Below, piece by piece: positions 11,401 to 23,115 of a stretch of DNA of 64,000 nucleotides. The first letter of the stretch is position 1, and each line of letters opens with the position of its first letter. Source of the DNA: Chlamydomonas reinhardtii (lineage: Eukaryota > Chlorophyta > Chlorophyceae > Chlamydomonadales > Chlamydomonadaceae); the NCBI RefSeq assembly GCF_000002595.2, contig NC_057015.1:2021932-2085931 (forward strand). Direction: 5' to 3'. The translations under genes were made by a program, and so were the position numbers. The notes under the pieces are model-generated. The model saw nothing but the letters and a program-made list of their open reading frames with translations, was not told the DNA's origin and did not search any database.

Positions 11401-12174
11401 CGGCGGTATGTGGAGTCGTTTGACCAGAACACCATGGTGAGTGTGGGTGGATGGGTTCACGCAGCTACCCCGAAACACGCATCAACCCCCCATAAACACA
11501 CACACTGTCTTTCCTTGTGCTCTTTAACACACTGTCTTTGCGCTATGTTTTCCTTGTGCTTTTTAACACACGCACATGCCACCAATTGTGCGTTCCTTCA
11601 CTAGTTCCCTCACAAGCAGTTGTCCGGCGTTTCTCATTCCCGTGTTCTCTATAATCAACCGCGCACACAACCGGGGACACACAGGTTGAGACGGCGCGCA
11701 TTGTGAGCGTGGAGGGCGCGGCGCTTGTGGAGCGGCAGACCAGCGCGCTGCTGGGCGACATCAAGAAGCTGACGGCGCAGATGCAGGAGGCGGTGGGCGA
11801 CGACGCCGACAGCATGCAGGAGGCCATGAGCCGCATGGCGCGAGCCGTGGAGAACGACCTGGTGGAGACCGTCACCATGCAGGTGGGTGGATGAGGTGGG
11901 GGGAGGGGGGGGGGCGGTAGGGAAATGGTCGTTGTGGCGGTGGTGGTGGTGGTGGCGGTGGTGGTCGTGGCGGTGGTTGCAATGGTGGTAGTGGTGCGGG
12001 ACAGGATGCAAGGTATTGGGGGCTGTGCGTGTTGAGGCGCTGCAGGGGCGCGAAGAGCAGGGAGCGTGGCAGAGTGCAAGGAACGGTACGGGGCTAGTGA
12101 GTACCGGACGCAAGTACGTGAGTCCAGTACCACTTGATGCGACCGGTACGAACCCCTCTTGCCCCCGTCTGACG

Positions 12175-12230
<56 letters not shown>

Positions 12231-12389
12231 GCGCGCGCACAGGTCCAGACGCAGCGGCGCTCGGTGCTGGAGGCGGTGGCGTTCGGCACCTTCCTGCGGG
12301 ACGTGGAGGGCTGGGTGCAGAATGACTACCAGCTGCTCACACCTCTGCCGCCGCCCAAGCTGCCACCGCAGCAGGGCTTTGCCGCCTGA
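8439..12389 (+). CDS. DUF760 family plastid protein
   Basis: Nine exons: 8439-8594, 8904-9088, 9436-9551, 9791-9885, 10215-10283, 10607-10741, 11134-11436, 11685-11882, 12243-12389; all phases agree and give 467 residues. The first 45 or so are Arg/Ser/Pro-rich with a VHAEA-like end, a typical chloroplast transit peptide. The next part (TPYGEMLQYYLRMEPHLFRT, then a helical run ending GYFLRRVDQRFQLEKALG) matches the DUF760 family, which includes the plant plastid protein At3g17800. A Ser/Ala/Gly-rich linker (about 235-320) separates the two helical halves of the domain, and the C-terminal half (ALVERQTSALLGDIKKL onward) is helical. Function unknown; the N-terminus points to the chloroplast. 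Two ATGs are adjacent; the first was used. Confidence 0.8.
9584..9666 (+). repeat. 14 bp intronic minisatellite
   Basis: About six copies of a 14 bp unit (GGAAGGCAGGTGCG, later GGAGGGCAGGTGCG) shortly after the 5' splice site of the third intron (9552-9790) of the DUF760 gene. Each copy contains CAGGTGCG, similar to the local 5' splice-site consensus. Confidence 0.85.
11934..11995 (+). repeat. GGT/GGC triplet tract
   Basis: Imperfect GGT/GGC triplets in the last intron of the DUF760 gene, G-rich on the sense strand and able to form G-quadruplex structures. Not coding: the exon ends at 11882 with a clear GT donor. Confidence 0.75.
12178..12238 (+). repeat. (CA)n(CG)n microsatellite at a 3' splice site
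   Basis: About 25 CA dinucleotides followed by about five CG dinucleotides end three bases before the AG (12241-12242) that opens the last exon of the DUF760 gene. The normal pyrimidine tract position is thus taken by alternating purine-pyrimidine sequence, prone to Z-DNA and length change. Confidence 0.9.
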
Positions 12390-13304
12390 GCGGTCGTGGG
12401 TTGAGTGGCGTCAGCACTGTGTGTGGGCCCGGGAAACCCGCGTGGTCGCGGCGGGAGGGTTATTGTGAACTGGGGTGTGCCTTTCGAGTAAGGTGTGCCT
12501 GGGCCGAGAGCATGGATTGACGGCAAGGGTTTAGGCGGGGCTAGACAACCTCTCGAAAGCGGACAAAGGCAAAGCTTGCAGGAGTTAGGGGCGGGGTTGC
12601 AGGCTGTACACTAGTGTTGAGTGAAGATTGAGCCATTGAAGCAGGGAAGTGCCCGGGATGCTGGCGAGCGCGTCTGAGAGTGGTGTGTGGTGCGCCGGAA
12701 GGTTTTGCAAAGCATGGGTGAAAGTGACGGCAAGCAGGACATGCTAGCAAACGTTGACGGAGCAGCTTACTGCTCGGATTTTGCACTGCGCTATGATGAT
12801 GGAGCAAAGGGAGCTGGCAAGGGCACGAGGAGGAGAGGTATGTCCGAGCCCAGGCTGTCCATCGCGAGGATGGCATGCGGGAGCACTGAGCCATCGAGGC
12901 AGGGCACACGCTGCAACTGCCTGCAATAAGCCCTTGCGGGCCTTATCAGGTTGTGCAAGATGGGACTGTTGACGCTGTCACATGTAAGTTCCAACTTCCA
13001 AGGACCACGTCCAATACTTTGGTTGTACAACGGGGGGGAATGGACAACCGGGGCAGCCTAGGTGTTGGGGCATCGTGCGGCGAAGGGCGGCGATGGGGGC
13101 AAGGAGGGAGTGTGTACATAATAGATACACCCGGCGCTGCCGGGATTTCCAGCATGTATAGAATGCTTGTATTTTGACCATCGGCCCACGCCGTTGCTGC
13201 AATAAGCTATGCAGAAAGTCGTCCAACTTTGCGTGCTGTCTTTCTAGGGTTAAGATGTAACCACCATATTCTTACACATTAATTAACAGTTTTGATTGTG
13301 CATA
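12390..13304. other. DUF760 3'UTR and glycosyltransferase promoter
   Basis: TGTAA signals at 12983-12987 and 13256-13260 could end the DUF760 transcript; the first leaves about 300 bp for the promoter of the next gene, the second almost none. No gene-like ORF was recognised. Confidence 0.55.
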
Positions 13305-16300
13305 ATGATTCAGCGTGCTGTTCCGTGGGGCGCTTTAGGCTCGCATTGCGTAGCGCTGCTTCTAACGTTCTTGGCAGCACAAGGAGCACGCGGGTTGGAC
13401 ATTCCGGACTCAGCTGACGGCCTTCCTTGCGCAAAGGGCGGCTACTGCTCGCTTGGGAAGGTGCAGCCGTGGACAGGTGTGCGTTGGGTCTACCCCATCG
13501 TGCCTGTGCGACTACTCGTGTGCCCGTCAGACTTTGACTCGGTGCAAGCCGTTGATATAGTGCACGGATAAAAAGTTGGCTTGGCTCGCCTGCATGCTGT
13601 TGGTTTCTTGGGGTGTGAGGAGGGACACAGCTTACCATGGGATGCGCCCCAAGTGTATGTGTACCCCTTCTTCTATGTGTCCCTTCACCTGCTGCATGCA
13701 GGGGACGTCCGTGCCAGCGCGGCGCTGAAGGCGTGTCTGGCTGCTCGCAGCTACCAGAAGGAGCTGATCCTGCTGACTGAGACACGCCTCAACTCGGCCT
13801 TCCAGGTGCGCGTTGTCACCGGTGGCCGCCGCTGTAGCAGCGACACCCGCACTAGTGCAACGCAACAGTCGTGTGCCTTCGAGCGATGGGCAGTAGCCTC
13901 CTGCCCGGCGTGCACGGCTACGGAAGTGCTGGAAGCATCGGTATCGATGGACGCCCAGAAGCACGTAGCCTGTTGCAGACCCAAGGCTCCGCGCGCCGCA
14001 CCGTTCCTCACTGACTGTAAAGCTCCTCCGCCTGCACCTTCCACCACCCGATCCGGCAGGCATTTGCCGGGTTGCTGTCTCTGGGCTATGAGCACGTCAT
14101 ACTGCTCTCACTGGCGGAGCCGTGCGGCGCCAGCCAGGCGGTGTGGCCGCGGCTGGCGTGCGCCTACTCCAGCCAGACCTTCCAAAGCACCACCAAGTAC
14201 CTACTCGACAGGTGGGCGGAGGGTTGCAAGGATTGGTACAGAGGGGGGGGGGTTACATTCATGATTATTTAAGAAGTGAAGGCGTAGCCAGGAACAGTAG
14301 GGGGGGCGGACCCAGCCAGGCCCGGCCGGTGGTGGGCACGGTAGCTCTTACCTGTGCCTGTGCCATCCGCTCCTAGCCCCATCGCCGTCTGCTTAGTAAC
14401 GTGCCTGACATCCCGTGCGGTGCCTTCCCCGCCCTCCCATTGTTGACAGGGTTGTGTTCCTTGTCCGCGCGGCGCGTCTGGGCACCAACGTGCTGATGCT
14501 GGACAGCGACGTTATCCCGCAGGCCGACCTGTACACACACCTCAAGGCGCCGCACATGCGCAACACCACCCTGGCCACCATGAGGGACGGCAATGGCTGG
14601 TGCGGCGTTGCTGCTCTTTGAGCGTGTGGGCACGGAAGCTGGAGCATGTGCTTTGCTCCTGGCATGCGCGCATCATGTGCGGTAGTGTGCTACTCTGCTA
14701 CGGGGCATGCGCGGCCGCCAAAGGCGCCCTGGTGCGCAGTGTGTTGCCCCCCCTCCATATGCGTGGTGCTGGCCTGCTCGAACTCAACGGCCTGCGGGAC
14801 CGGTCCGCTGCTTGTTGTGCCGCAGGATCAACTGCGGCGTAGTGTACGTGCAAAACGTCGCCCCGGATGGCCCCACGGCTTATGCACTGGCGGAGGTGGT
14901 GGACAGACTGGAGAGGTACGGCAGGGAGGGGCCTGAGCGAGGAGGCACGGGTGGTGTTGGGTCGGCAGCCAGCCGCTAGGTGCTAGGTACGGAAGCGCGC
15001 TCGCCGGTTACATCGTGAATCTTGGGCCCATTTACCGTGTTGTTGCTAGCAACTGTTACTCTTGTCTGGCTGGCCCCGTGCATCCCGGGCAGGTGGGCTG
15101 AGGGCTCCATGTTTCTGTCGGCCCACGGCAACCCAGCGCACTGCTGGGACCAGCAGATGTACAGGTGCGGCGGCGCCCGCATAGGGCGGCTCGGGGGGCT
15201 GCGGGTGTTAGGGGCGCTAGGTTGCGACTAGCGTTTAAATGCCGCCTTTTCTACTTCTGCGTTATGCATAGGGGGAGGCGGGCGCGCCCTTGGCGTAGTT
15301 GTCCAGGCCTTGACATCCGGGACACGTGGTGAATGTAATCATGTGGTGCAGTGATACGGTGCTATCGACGCTGGCTGGTCGCCCAATCTCGTACGGGTGT
15401 TGGTTCCGGCACGATGCAGCACGGCGGGCGGCGTGGGACGTGGCACACCAGCGAGTGTTTGGCACGCAGGTAAACCTCGAAGGGCTCGGCTGCGTATCTG
15501 GTGCTGAGCGACCTGTGAAATGGTCGTCTTGACGCCAAGTCCGTCGTGTGCCGCAGGAAACAGGCCCGCTGGAAAACCAACACTACCTCCAGGTAAGGCA
15601 CGTGCCACACATGCGGTGCCAGCACATGGGCATGGGCAGATACGGACACTGGCGTTTGCCCCCATGGCTCCCACGTGACATGAAGTGCTACACGTGCAGG
15701 GCGGCAGCCTGCCCTGGCCGGCGGAGCTGACAGCGGCGGGCTACCCCTACAAGCGCTCCGACCTGTGGACCGGAGAAATGCACGTGCCCAACACCCGCGG
15801 GGAGTGGCCCGCCGAGCTGGGGGGTCAGATGTACCCTCCGGAGCGCGGCCCAAGCTCCAGGACGTTTATAGAGCTGCTCAAGGTGAGCGCAGCAGCAACG
15901 CCAGACTTGCCTGTTTGCTACCAGGCGGCCGTGCCGCCGCCGCCGCCATGACCCGGGTGAACTTGTTTGTACATTCAGGACCGTCCGCATTAGTTGGCCC
16001 TATCCCCTCCGCAAGGCTTTTTCGTTTCCTATTTTTGGCTTCCTCTTGCAGTCGGACGGCTTGCCTATGTGGCCGGATCCAGAGGACCCCAATCAGGTGT
16101 GCCCCGTCGACCCTGGTTTTAGCATGGCAAGCCCAGCATGACCATAAAAGCGCCTCCAAGACTTGACCACGATAGCCCCTTGCTAACCTGCTGCCATACC
16201 TGCATCACGCTGTGGTTCCTTCCGCTGCCCCCAACCCAGGCCGAGGCAGGCGCCGCCAAGATGGAGATTTTCTCCTTCCTGCCGCAGTGGATGGCTGAGT

Positions 16301-18207
16301 CCTGGTCCCAGGCGGGATCACTGGGTTACTGGTATCCGGATCTGCGCGGGGGGAGCGCCGGCGGTGGCGGTGGTGCCGGTGGGCCGACCCCCGGCGGCCA
16401 GCCCACAGCGGCGCTGGCACACATGGTGCACGTGCCGGGCGGGGCCAGCAACAAACTGACAGTAAAGGTGCGGGTGTCCAAGGGTGGACGCATGGGGTGC
16501 ACGGGGCCCATGCCCTTCAAACCCATTTGGCATTCACAGTCCTGTCAATGCGGTAGGGCAGCACTGTGCTTACAAGTATCGCACAATGTTTGTCTGGTGC
16601 AGTTGGCTTCCGGGAACTGGGACTGGGACATCGCGCACGCCGCAGCCAGGGCGCCGCCCAGGCTAGGCGGCAGCGGGCCGTTTTTGGCGTCCAACTCCGC
16701 CGCGCCGCTGCCGGACGTGCTGGCATACAGCAGCGAGGTGCGTGTCGTGCGTGTGGTGTGGCAGCGTGTGGCTTACACGTGATCCATGGGGTCTGCAGCC
16801 AGCAGTTGCACATTGTGGTGCGGACAGAGCGGGTCGTGGTCCATCATGGCGGTGAGCTGCAAAGGAACCGTGCGCATGCGTCCATGCTTGCAGTTAGAGG
16901 GCCGTGCCTGGGCGTCAGAGGAGGAGTTCGCGGCCGCCACGCTCACCCTGCTGCGGCTATCCATGGAGATGGGCAGGGCTGCCGCCTATCCCGCGCCCCG
17001 CTGCAACCTCTCCTGGATGGTGATGGGCGAGCACGCTGCGGGCGGCAACAACCGCTTGCCCCTGGCTGTCAACCACGTAAGGCCCGCCGGCGCCGCTAGG
17101 GAACCTTCAGGATCCGCAGTGGGCACATCCCAGTGAGCTACTTTCGCATCTTTCCCTGTTCCCTGCCAAGGCACGCCATTCTCCTGCTGCGCCCTGCCGC
17201 CCACACTGTGTGCATCATCCCGCTTAACCTCTCATCCGGCCAACCCCTCTCACCACCTCAGGGCGTCATGATCCCCTACGCGCCGCCCGGGCGAGGCTTC
17301 TCCGACCTGCGCTGCCTGTGGGGCGGCTACCTGCTGCTGGGCTGCCAGGCCGTGCGCTGGTACTTCTCGGGAGGGTGAGTGCGGGCGGGCAGCGGCGGGG
17401 CCAAGCTGGCAGGGTGAGCTGCAGCGGGTCTTGCCCAGTTTTGCGCTGCTTGGCATGGTTGCAGTGCGGTAGGAAGTGGTACTGTTGAACCGCACACGCA
17501 GTATTAGCTTACCCCCCATATGCAAGTAATTGCACTGCCGACGACCATCTTGGGCGCGGTATCCATAACCTCCTGAACCCACCCCTTCCCGATGGCTCAG
17601 ACTGCTGGCTCCCGAGTATGACCACCTGCTGGACCGGCTACGTCAGGAGGGCGAGGCGGCGGCGGCGCAGGACTCGCAGGCGGCGGCGGCAGCACGCGCC
17701 GCCAAGCTGTCGCGCTGGGGCTTCGGCTCTGGGGCCGCGGGCAGCAGCCTGCGTGACACGCTGCGCAACACCACCGGCAGTAGCGCGCGAGTGGTGACGG
17801 TCCCGGCGGAAATGCTGCAGCCGCCCGCGGGTGCGGCGGCGTGGGACGTCAACGCTTTGGCTGCCAAACTGATGGCGGCGCATGGCGGGCTTGGGAGTGG
17901 GCTCCTGCGGTCGCCCGCCGCTGCGCTGGCCGCGATGAAGGCTGCTGGCAACAACACCGCGGTCAGCGGAGATAGCAGCAGCGGCGCCTCTAGTGAACGG
18001 CCGGTCGTGTTAGTGCTGTCGGAGGTGCCGAAGCTGACGGAGGTGGTGGGAGAGCGGCATGCAATATTCAAGCGGAATTTAGAATCAGGAGACGATCGCG
18101 TTCGTTTCAGTTGTGAGTGGATGCGGACTGGCAGACCCTACCGCCGAAGGCATCGGCTCCGGATGGCTGCCACACATAGGAGGTCAAGTAACAGGCGGCG
18201 CGGGTGA
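13305..18207 (+). CDS. Secretory nucleotide-diphospho-sugar transferase (GT77-like)
   Basis: About 16 exons: 13305-13476, 13702-13805, 14060-14211, 14450-14599, 14826-14915, 15093-15164, 15352-15469, 15557-15592, 15700-15882, 16052-16096, 16240-16467, 16603-16737, one unresolved near 16790-16860, 16894-17076, 17262-17374, 17601-18207; roughly 800 residues. A signal peptide (HCVALLLTFLAAQGARG) opens the protein. The core VVFLVRAARLGTNVLMLDSD has the DxD metal/nucleotide-sugar site of the Nucleotid_trans family (PF03407), followed by GWINCGVVYVQN, a typical substrate-pocket segment. Plant relatives are Golgi sugar transferases acting on cell wall glycans; for this alga, glycosylation of hydroxyproline-rich wall proteins is a reasonable guess only. 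The C-terminal 200 residues after 17601 are Ala/Ser-rich; the exact 3' end is uncertain. Confidence 0.75.
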
Positions 18208-19208
18208 TACGGTAGAGCTGTCTTCATAGGCGTGCGGGAACCGCGGAGACGCGGAGTGAAGCGTGAGTGCACACGTATATGCAGTGTTCAATTCATTACA
18301 GCATCATCGACAGTTGAGTGCCGCGGACAGGTCGGCTTACGGCTCCGGGAGTCCGGACGCGGGGGGGGGGGGGGTATCTGTCTCTGGTGGCAGGGGCATC
18401 CAGAACTTCTTGCCCATCGCTGCGTCGCCACAGGACGTATGTGCGCCTACAGGAAACAGAACGGTGCAAAAGGGCTAGCCGCGAGCAAACGTGCGAGGCA
18501 TCGGCAATCGTGAAGGATGATTTACAACTTAGCAGCGTTCCGCGGGCAGGACAGCGAGATACAGCGAGGATCCCAACTGAGTCAATGCTGTAGTACGGTA
18601 TCCACCTGGCCATGTCGGCACAACCTACACCCGCACACCGTCAGCCATCCTCATGCCTGACGTTGCCACTCATGACTCATCTCGTCTGCAGTCTGCACAC
18701 CTCTCTCGGATCGCTCTCTCACGCGCGCGCGCTCACACTATCTGCTCGCCCAAGCCTTACGTTGGTCCTGCCATCCCACAACCCATCACTCAGCAGCTCA
18801 GCTCGAAAGGCCCCCCACACACATGCTCGTTCTGCAGCGCGACCATGTGGACATGGCTGCACTCCTTGCACAGAAGTGTGTACAGTTAAAAACATAGCGG
18901 ATCCGGCGCATCAGCAAAGTGCGCAGACTTAGGCACCCATACAGGTTTACTCACATATCCATGTGGATAACCCCACGTTGTAGACCATTGTTTGCCTGCC
19001 CCCCATGAATGGTGGATTCAATTGTTAGCGCCGTGCGTTAGCGCCAAGGCTGCGACATCAAGCCAAGGTTCGTTAGGCTTTCCGCACGTCCTCCCCCGCC
19101 CCCGCCGCCTAAACCGCTGGTAGGTGGCACGTGCTTCCAGCAACAGCAGCAGCCCCCTCATCTTCACACACCGCCCGCCACCAATGCTGTCTTGCCACCG
19201 GCTGCCGG
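18208..19208. other. Convergent spacer
   Basis: Region between the ends of the glycosyltransferase and the lipase-like gene. It contains a run of 14 G (18361-18374) and TTACA at 18522-18526, a possible minus-strand TGTAA signal for the lipase-like gene. No gene was recognised. Confidence 0.5.
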
Positions 19209-22200
19209 CTACACCATGGCCAGCAGGTCCAGCGCCGGCGAGGGCCGCAGCAGCTCCTTGCGGTCCGCGGGCGAGCCACGCAGCGTCACACTGGCGGAGA
19301 AGGTGGCCCAGGGGAAGGCCTCCATCATGTCCCGGTTCAACTCGTCCAGCCCCCACTCCCAGCGCGAAAAGATGTTGGCGCCATTGCCGGGCGCCAGCCA
19401 AGCCGCCGACGTCTGTGTGGCCTTGGGGCCGTCCAGCCATGCGAGGGAGGAGCCGGTGGCTGCGCCGCCGGCGTCGGCGGCGGCCGCCGCCGGCTTTGCG
19501 GCGCTGCCGAGCACCCAGAACTGCCCGATGGGGCTGTAGCGCTCTCCCAAGCCGTCGCCCATGACCTGCAGGTGAGCGCATGCGTGGGCAGGAGAGGGCA
19601 GCCAGTGACGCAGGTGATGATGCAACCGCATATGTGCAACTGGCAACCTCAAGGCCCGGCACAGCCACGACCCGCATGCCCGCCAAGTGCCCCACCGCAC
19701 CCAGCTCTCCCTCTCTGGCCCTTTCCCCGTCTGCACAAACGGTTGCACAAATGTTTGCACGCCGGGCGCGGCCTCCCCCGCCCCACCTGCAAAAGGTGCA
19801 ACAGGCCATCCTTCCAGTGCGACTGCTCCTCCTTGCGCCCGTGCCCATGGCCCGCCGGCTTGCTGGCGCCCGCCGCACCCGCCATCAGCAGCGACGCACG
19901 GCGCGCTCGCCCCGCCGGCGACGCCCCGGAGGCGCCCGCCGCCGCTGCCGCGGCGCTGGTGAAGCTGCCGGCACTGCCGGACACAGACCCGCCCATCCCC
20001 CGGCTGAAGCTGCCGGCGCTCGCGCTGGGTGACATGCCCCCTGACGCCATGGCCGCCGCTGCAGCACCCTCCGGGATTTCAATGCTCCGCCGCCGCCGTG
20101 CGGCTGGCCCCGCACCGCCTGCTCCCGTGATGCTGCTGCGCGCCCCCGCCGGCGCGCGTGGCCCCGTCGGCAGCCCCGCCGCCGCGGCCTCCGCCTCCGA
20201 CATGGATATCCGCAGCTGCATCAGGCGGTTGGACTCGCCGTCCACGGCGGAGCTGGATCCGAACAGGCCGCCGGGCTGGCACACACGGCCCAGCATGGGC
20301 GGGTCCAGCGGGCGGGCCATGAGGCGGTTGGGGCCCGCGGCGCGGCACCGCGACAGCGCGTCCACGCCCTCCGCCACGTGGCGGCACCACTCCTGCACCG
20401 CAGTGACCTGCAGGCAGCCAGGGGGCGTGTCACTGCCCACTTTGGGACCCAGGACTGTGCACGCAGCCAGCCTACTCGCAACGCCACTTGCGGCTAACGG
20501 CCTTCCCCCTCCTACAATCCCCAGCGTCTGCAGGGCTCCCCACCTGCGATGACCGGGAGATGGATGCAGGCGACAGCACGTCATCCAGCGGCAGCCCTGA
20601 CGACTCCACCGCCGCAGCCGCCGCGTCCGCGTTGGCGTCCCGCGCCGCCGCCGCCACAGTGTACAGCTCGCTGGCGGCGGCGAAGAAGGCGGGCGAGCCG
20701 TCGCCGTGCTTCCACAGCGTGTGTAGGCTCAGCTGCGGACGACAGGGGTGTGGCCGCGTGGGGCATGGGCATGGGCACCGCCAGAAAGGTGTGCGTTCGA
20801 GAGCTACGCAGCACGTGCGTGGCTGCCGCGGTAGGCTGCTGCAAAGCACCGTGCCCTTATTTGCGAGGCCTTTGGCTCACCTGCCCCACGTCCACACCCA
20901 TGTGCGCCAGCGTGCGGGTCATAGAGCTGGTGGCGAAGAAGGGCGCACCGAAGGCGTAGCTGGACACCTGTTTCACAAGCCAATTCCGAACACAAGCGCC
21001 CACCCACCCGTAAAACAGTGTTTGAGCCGGAGGAGAAGCACGCGGAACGGTACCTGTGCCCGACACGTCCCGACTACCGGAACCCACACCACCACGGCGC
21101 CGGCCTCTCCCACTCTTCAGCGTACGACCGACACGCGCACCCGGCACTCCCCAGTGGGCCACTCGCCTTGTTGTCGGCCAGGTTGAAGGACAGGTTGATG
21201 CCCATGGCCCGCGCCTGCGCCACCTCCTGGTGCAGCTGCAGCAGCACCCGTGTCGCGAACAGGTGCGCCACCAGGCCGCCGAACTTGTGCCCCGTGGCCA
21301 CCAGTTTGTACCCCTGCGGCCGCGGGCAGAGCGGGGGGCGCGCATCACACAAACACAAACACACACGCACACAAACTTTCAAGCTGTGATTGTAACGCTC
21401 CTACCAAGTGCCACAGATACCAACACTCCGCCTGCGCCCCTGCCGCCCTGCCCGCCGAGTCTGTGCCCTTGGCTGCGCGCACCTGCCCCAGCAGGCTGAA
21501 CACGCCGCCCATGGGCAGCGCCTCCAACACAGCCAGTGCGTTGCCGTGCACGTTGCAGGCTGCAGGCAAACAGCGTACGGGAGGAAGGGGTTGCTGATAC
21601 CCTGCCTGCCAAAACTACCCTGCCTGCCCATGCTATCCTGCCTGCCCATACTACCCTGCCAGTGCACGCAACTTCTCTGGCAGAAGTTGCGTGGGGCCTG
21701 CCTGCCTGCCATACACCCCGCCGTCGCCCCCAAGTGGGCACGAAGCATAGGGTGAAGGCGGTCCCGTCGCTGGATGGTGGCCGCTATGTGCGGGTGGGGT
21801 GCGGCGCCTGGGCTATGGGGGGGGGGACCCTAGGGCCCCGTCAACCCCGAGACCAGGAGAAGATGAAAAGGCCGCGGTGCATGTGATACTGGTGTGCGCG
21901 TAGATACGGTAGAAGGTTTCGTTGACCGTAAGGGGGCCCATCTCGCTTTTGTTGCTATTGCAAGCCCGCGCAAACACAGCACTCACTAGTAGCGCCAGGA
22001 AAGCCGCTGGCGCGCTGCGAGGTGAGGAAGTTCGCCAGGGACATACCGCCCACTGCGTCATGTGCTGGGTGGCGCATGGAGTTGGAGAACGCGATGAACA
22101 CGGTGGGCACTACCTGCGGAGCAAGCTCAGGAGGTTTTAGTTGGCGAGATAGCGGCCGCAAAGGGGGTTGCCGCCGCAATACCTGCCGTATCCGCCTGCC

Positions 22201-22674
22201 GTGCCCAACACGAGCCGGGGGCACACTGTCCTACAAAGCGGGCTGTTGTACCGTCGCCAAGAGGGCCACATCCCTCTGAGATAGTTGTCAGTACTACCTC
22301 GGTAACGCCGCATGTTGGTCCCATGTGTACTGATGTTGGCGCGCATACCGTTCCGCGCTCACCCGAACCACTCCGCGCACCTGGTAAGAAGCCTTGGTGC
22401 TAGGACCATACTGGATGGTATCTGAGCTCAGTGCTACCAGCGCCCGCAGAGTCCCGGACTCGATGATATTCACATCCGTCAGGTTGTGGTACTCTATCTG
22501 TATGACATATCGCACAGCGTTTAATGCCATGCACACGAGGCACCCAGAACGTGCTGACCGCACCTTCTCTTTCAGCTCCTGTAAAGGGTTCAAGGCGTCA
22601 ACGGCTGAGGCTAAAATGAAGGAAGTTTGGCAAGCAAGCTCTTGCTCGTTCGTAAGCTTGCACGCGGCCGCCAT
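19209..22674 (-). CDS. Class 3 lipase-like protein with Ser-to-Lys nucleophile site
   Basis: Eight exons right to left: 22381-22674, 21987-22113, 21483-21559, 21167-21313, 20881-20967, 20544-20732, 19787-20407, 19209-19565; phases agree throughout, giving 632 residues. The alpha/beta-hydrolase features of Lipase_3 are present: VPTVFIAFSNSMRHPAHDAV, the nucleophile elbow strand YKLVATGHKFGGLVAHLFAT, then VSSYAFGAPFF and a KHGDGSP segment that would carry the acidic residue. The elbow reads GHKFGG where active lipases have GHSLGG, so Lys176 replaces the catalytic Ser and hydrolase activity is unlikely. The intron after exon 4 begins with GC (donor AAG|GCGAGT). A 90-residue Ala/Ser/Gly linker interrupts the C-terminal half. 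Possible roles are lipid binding or a scaffold, as in the non-catalytic EDS1-type lipase folds; this is inference. Confidence 0.75.
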
Positions 22675-23115
22675 GGAAGCGCAGAAGAAGTTTCGCCCTT
22701 CCCAAACGAACTATAGTGTGAAATTGACTAGAAGGCCTGAGCAGCTTTTGGTGATAGTGGGGAGCTACAAAGTCGGCTTTGCTTGCATATGCACACGGCA
22801 ACAAATGAAATGAAGCCGATGACCAGAGGGTCTGACGGGACATCCGCTCATCCGGGCGTCTCTCCGCTCATCTTGACATCGGCAAACCCAGCTTTCCCTC
22901 AGGCTCCAGCGCTTCTAGGTTGGGACTAGCATATATTTTAAAGCACATGACAATACTACTTCAGCACGAAAGGCAGAAGTTCAGCCTGCAACCTCAGGAA
23001 TCAAGACATTTGCGTGTGCTAATGTTTACATGTTAGCATGTGTTCCGCTTTACGCATAGCGGCTACGGCTGTGGGCAGCGAGAGCGCTCTCGTTTGACCG
23101 TGTTCCCTTCGCGGA
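22675..23115. promoter_or_regulatory. Divergent promoter, lipase-like gene / giant protein gene
   Basis: 441 bp between two start codons. An AT-rich run containing TATATTTTA (about 22932-22940) lies 175 bp upstream of the plus-strand start and is the best TATA candidate for that gene. The stretch is AT-richer than its surroundings. Confidence 0.5.
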
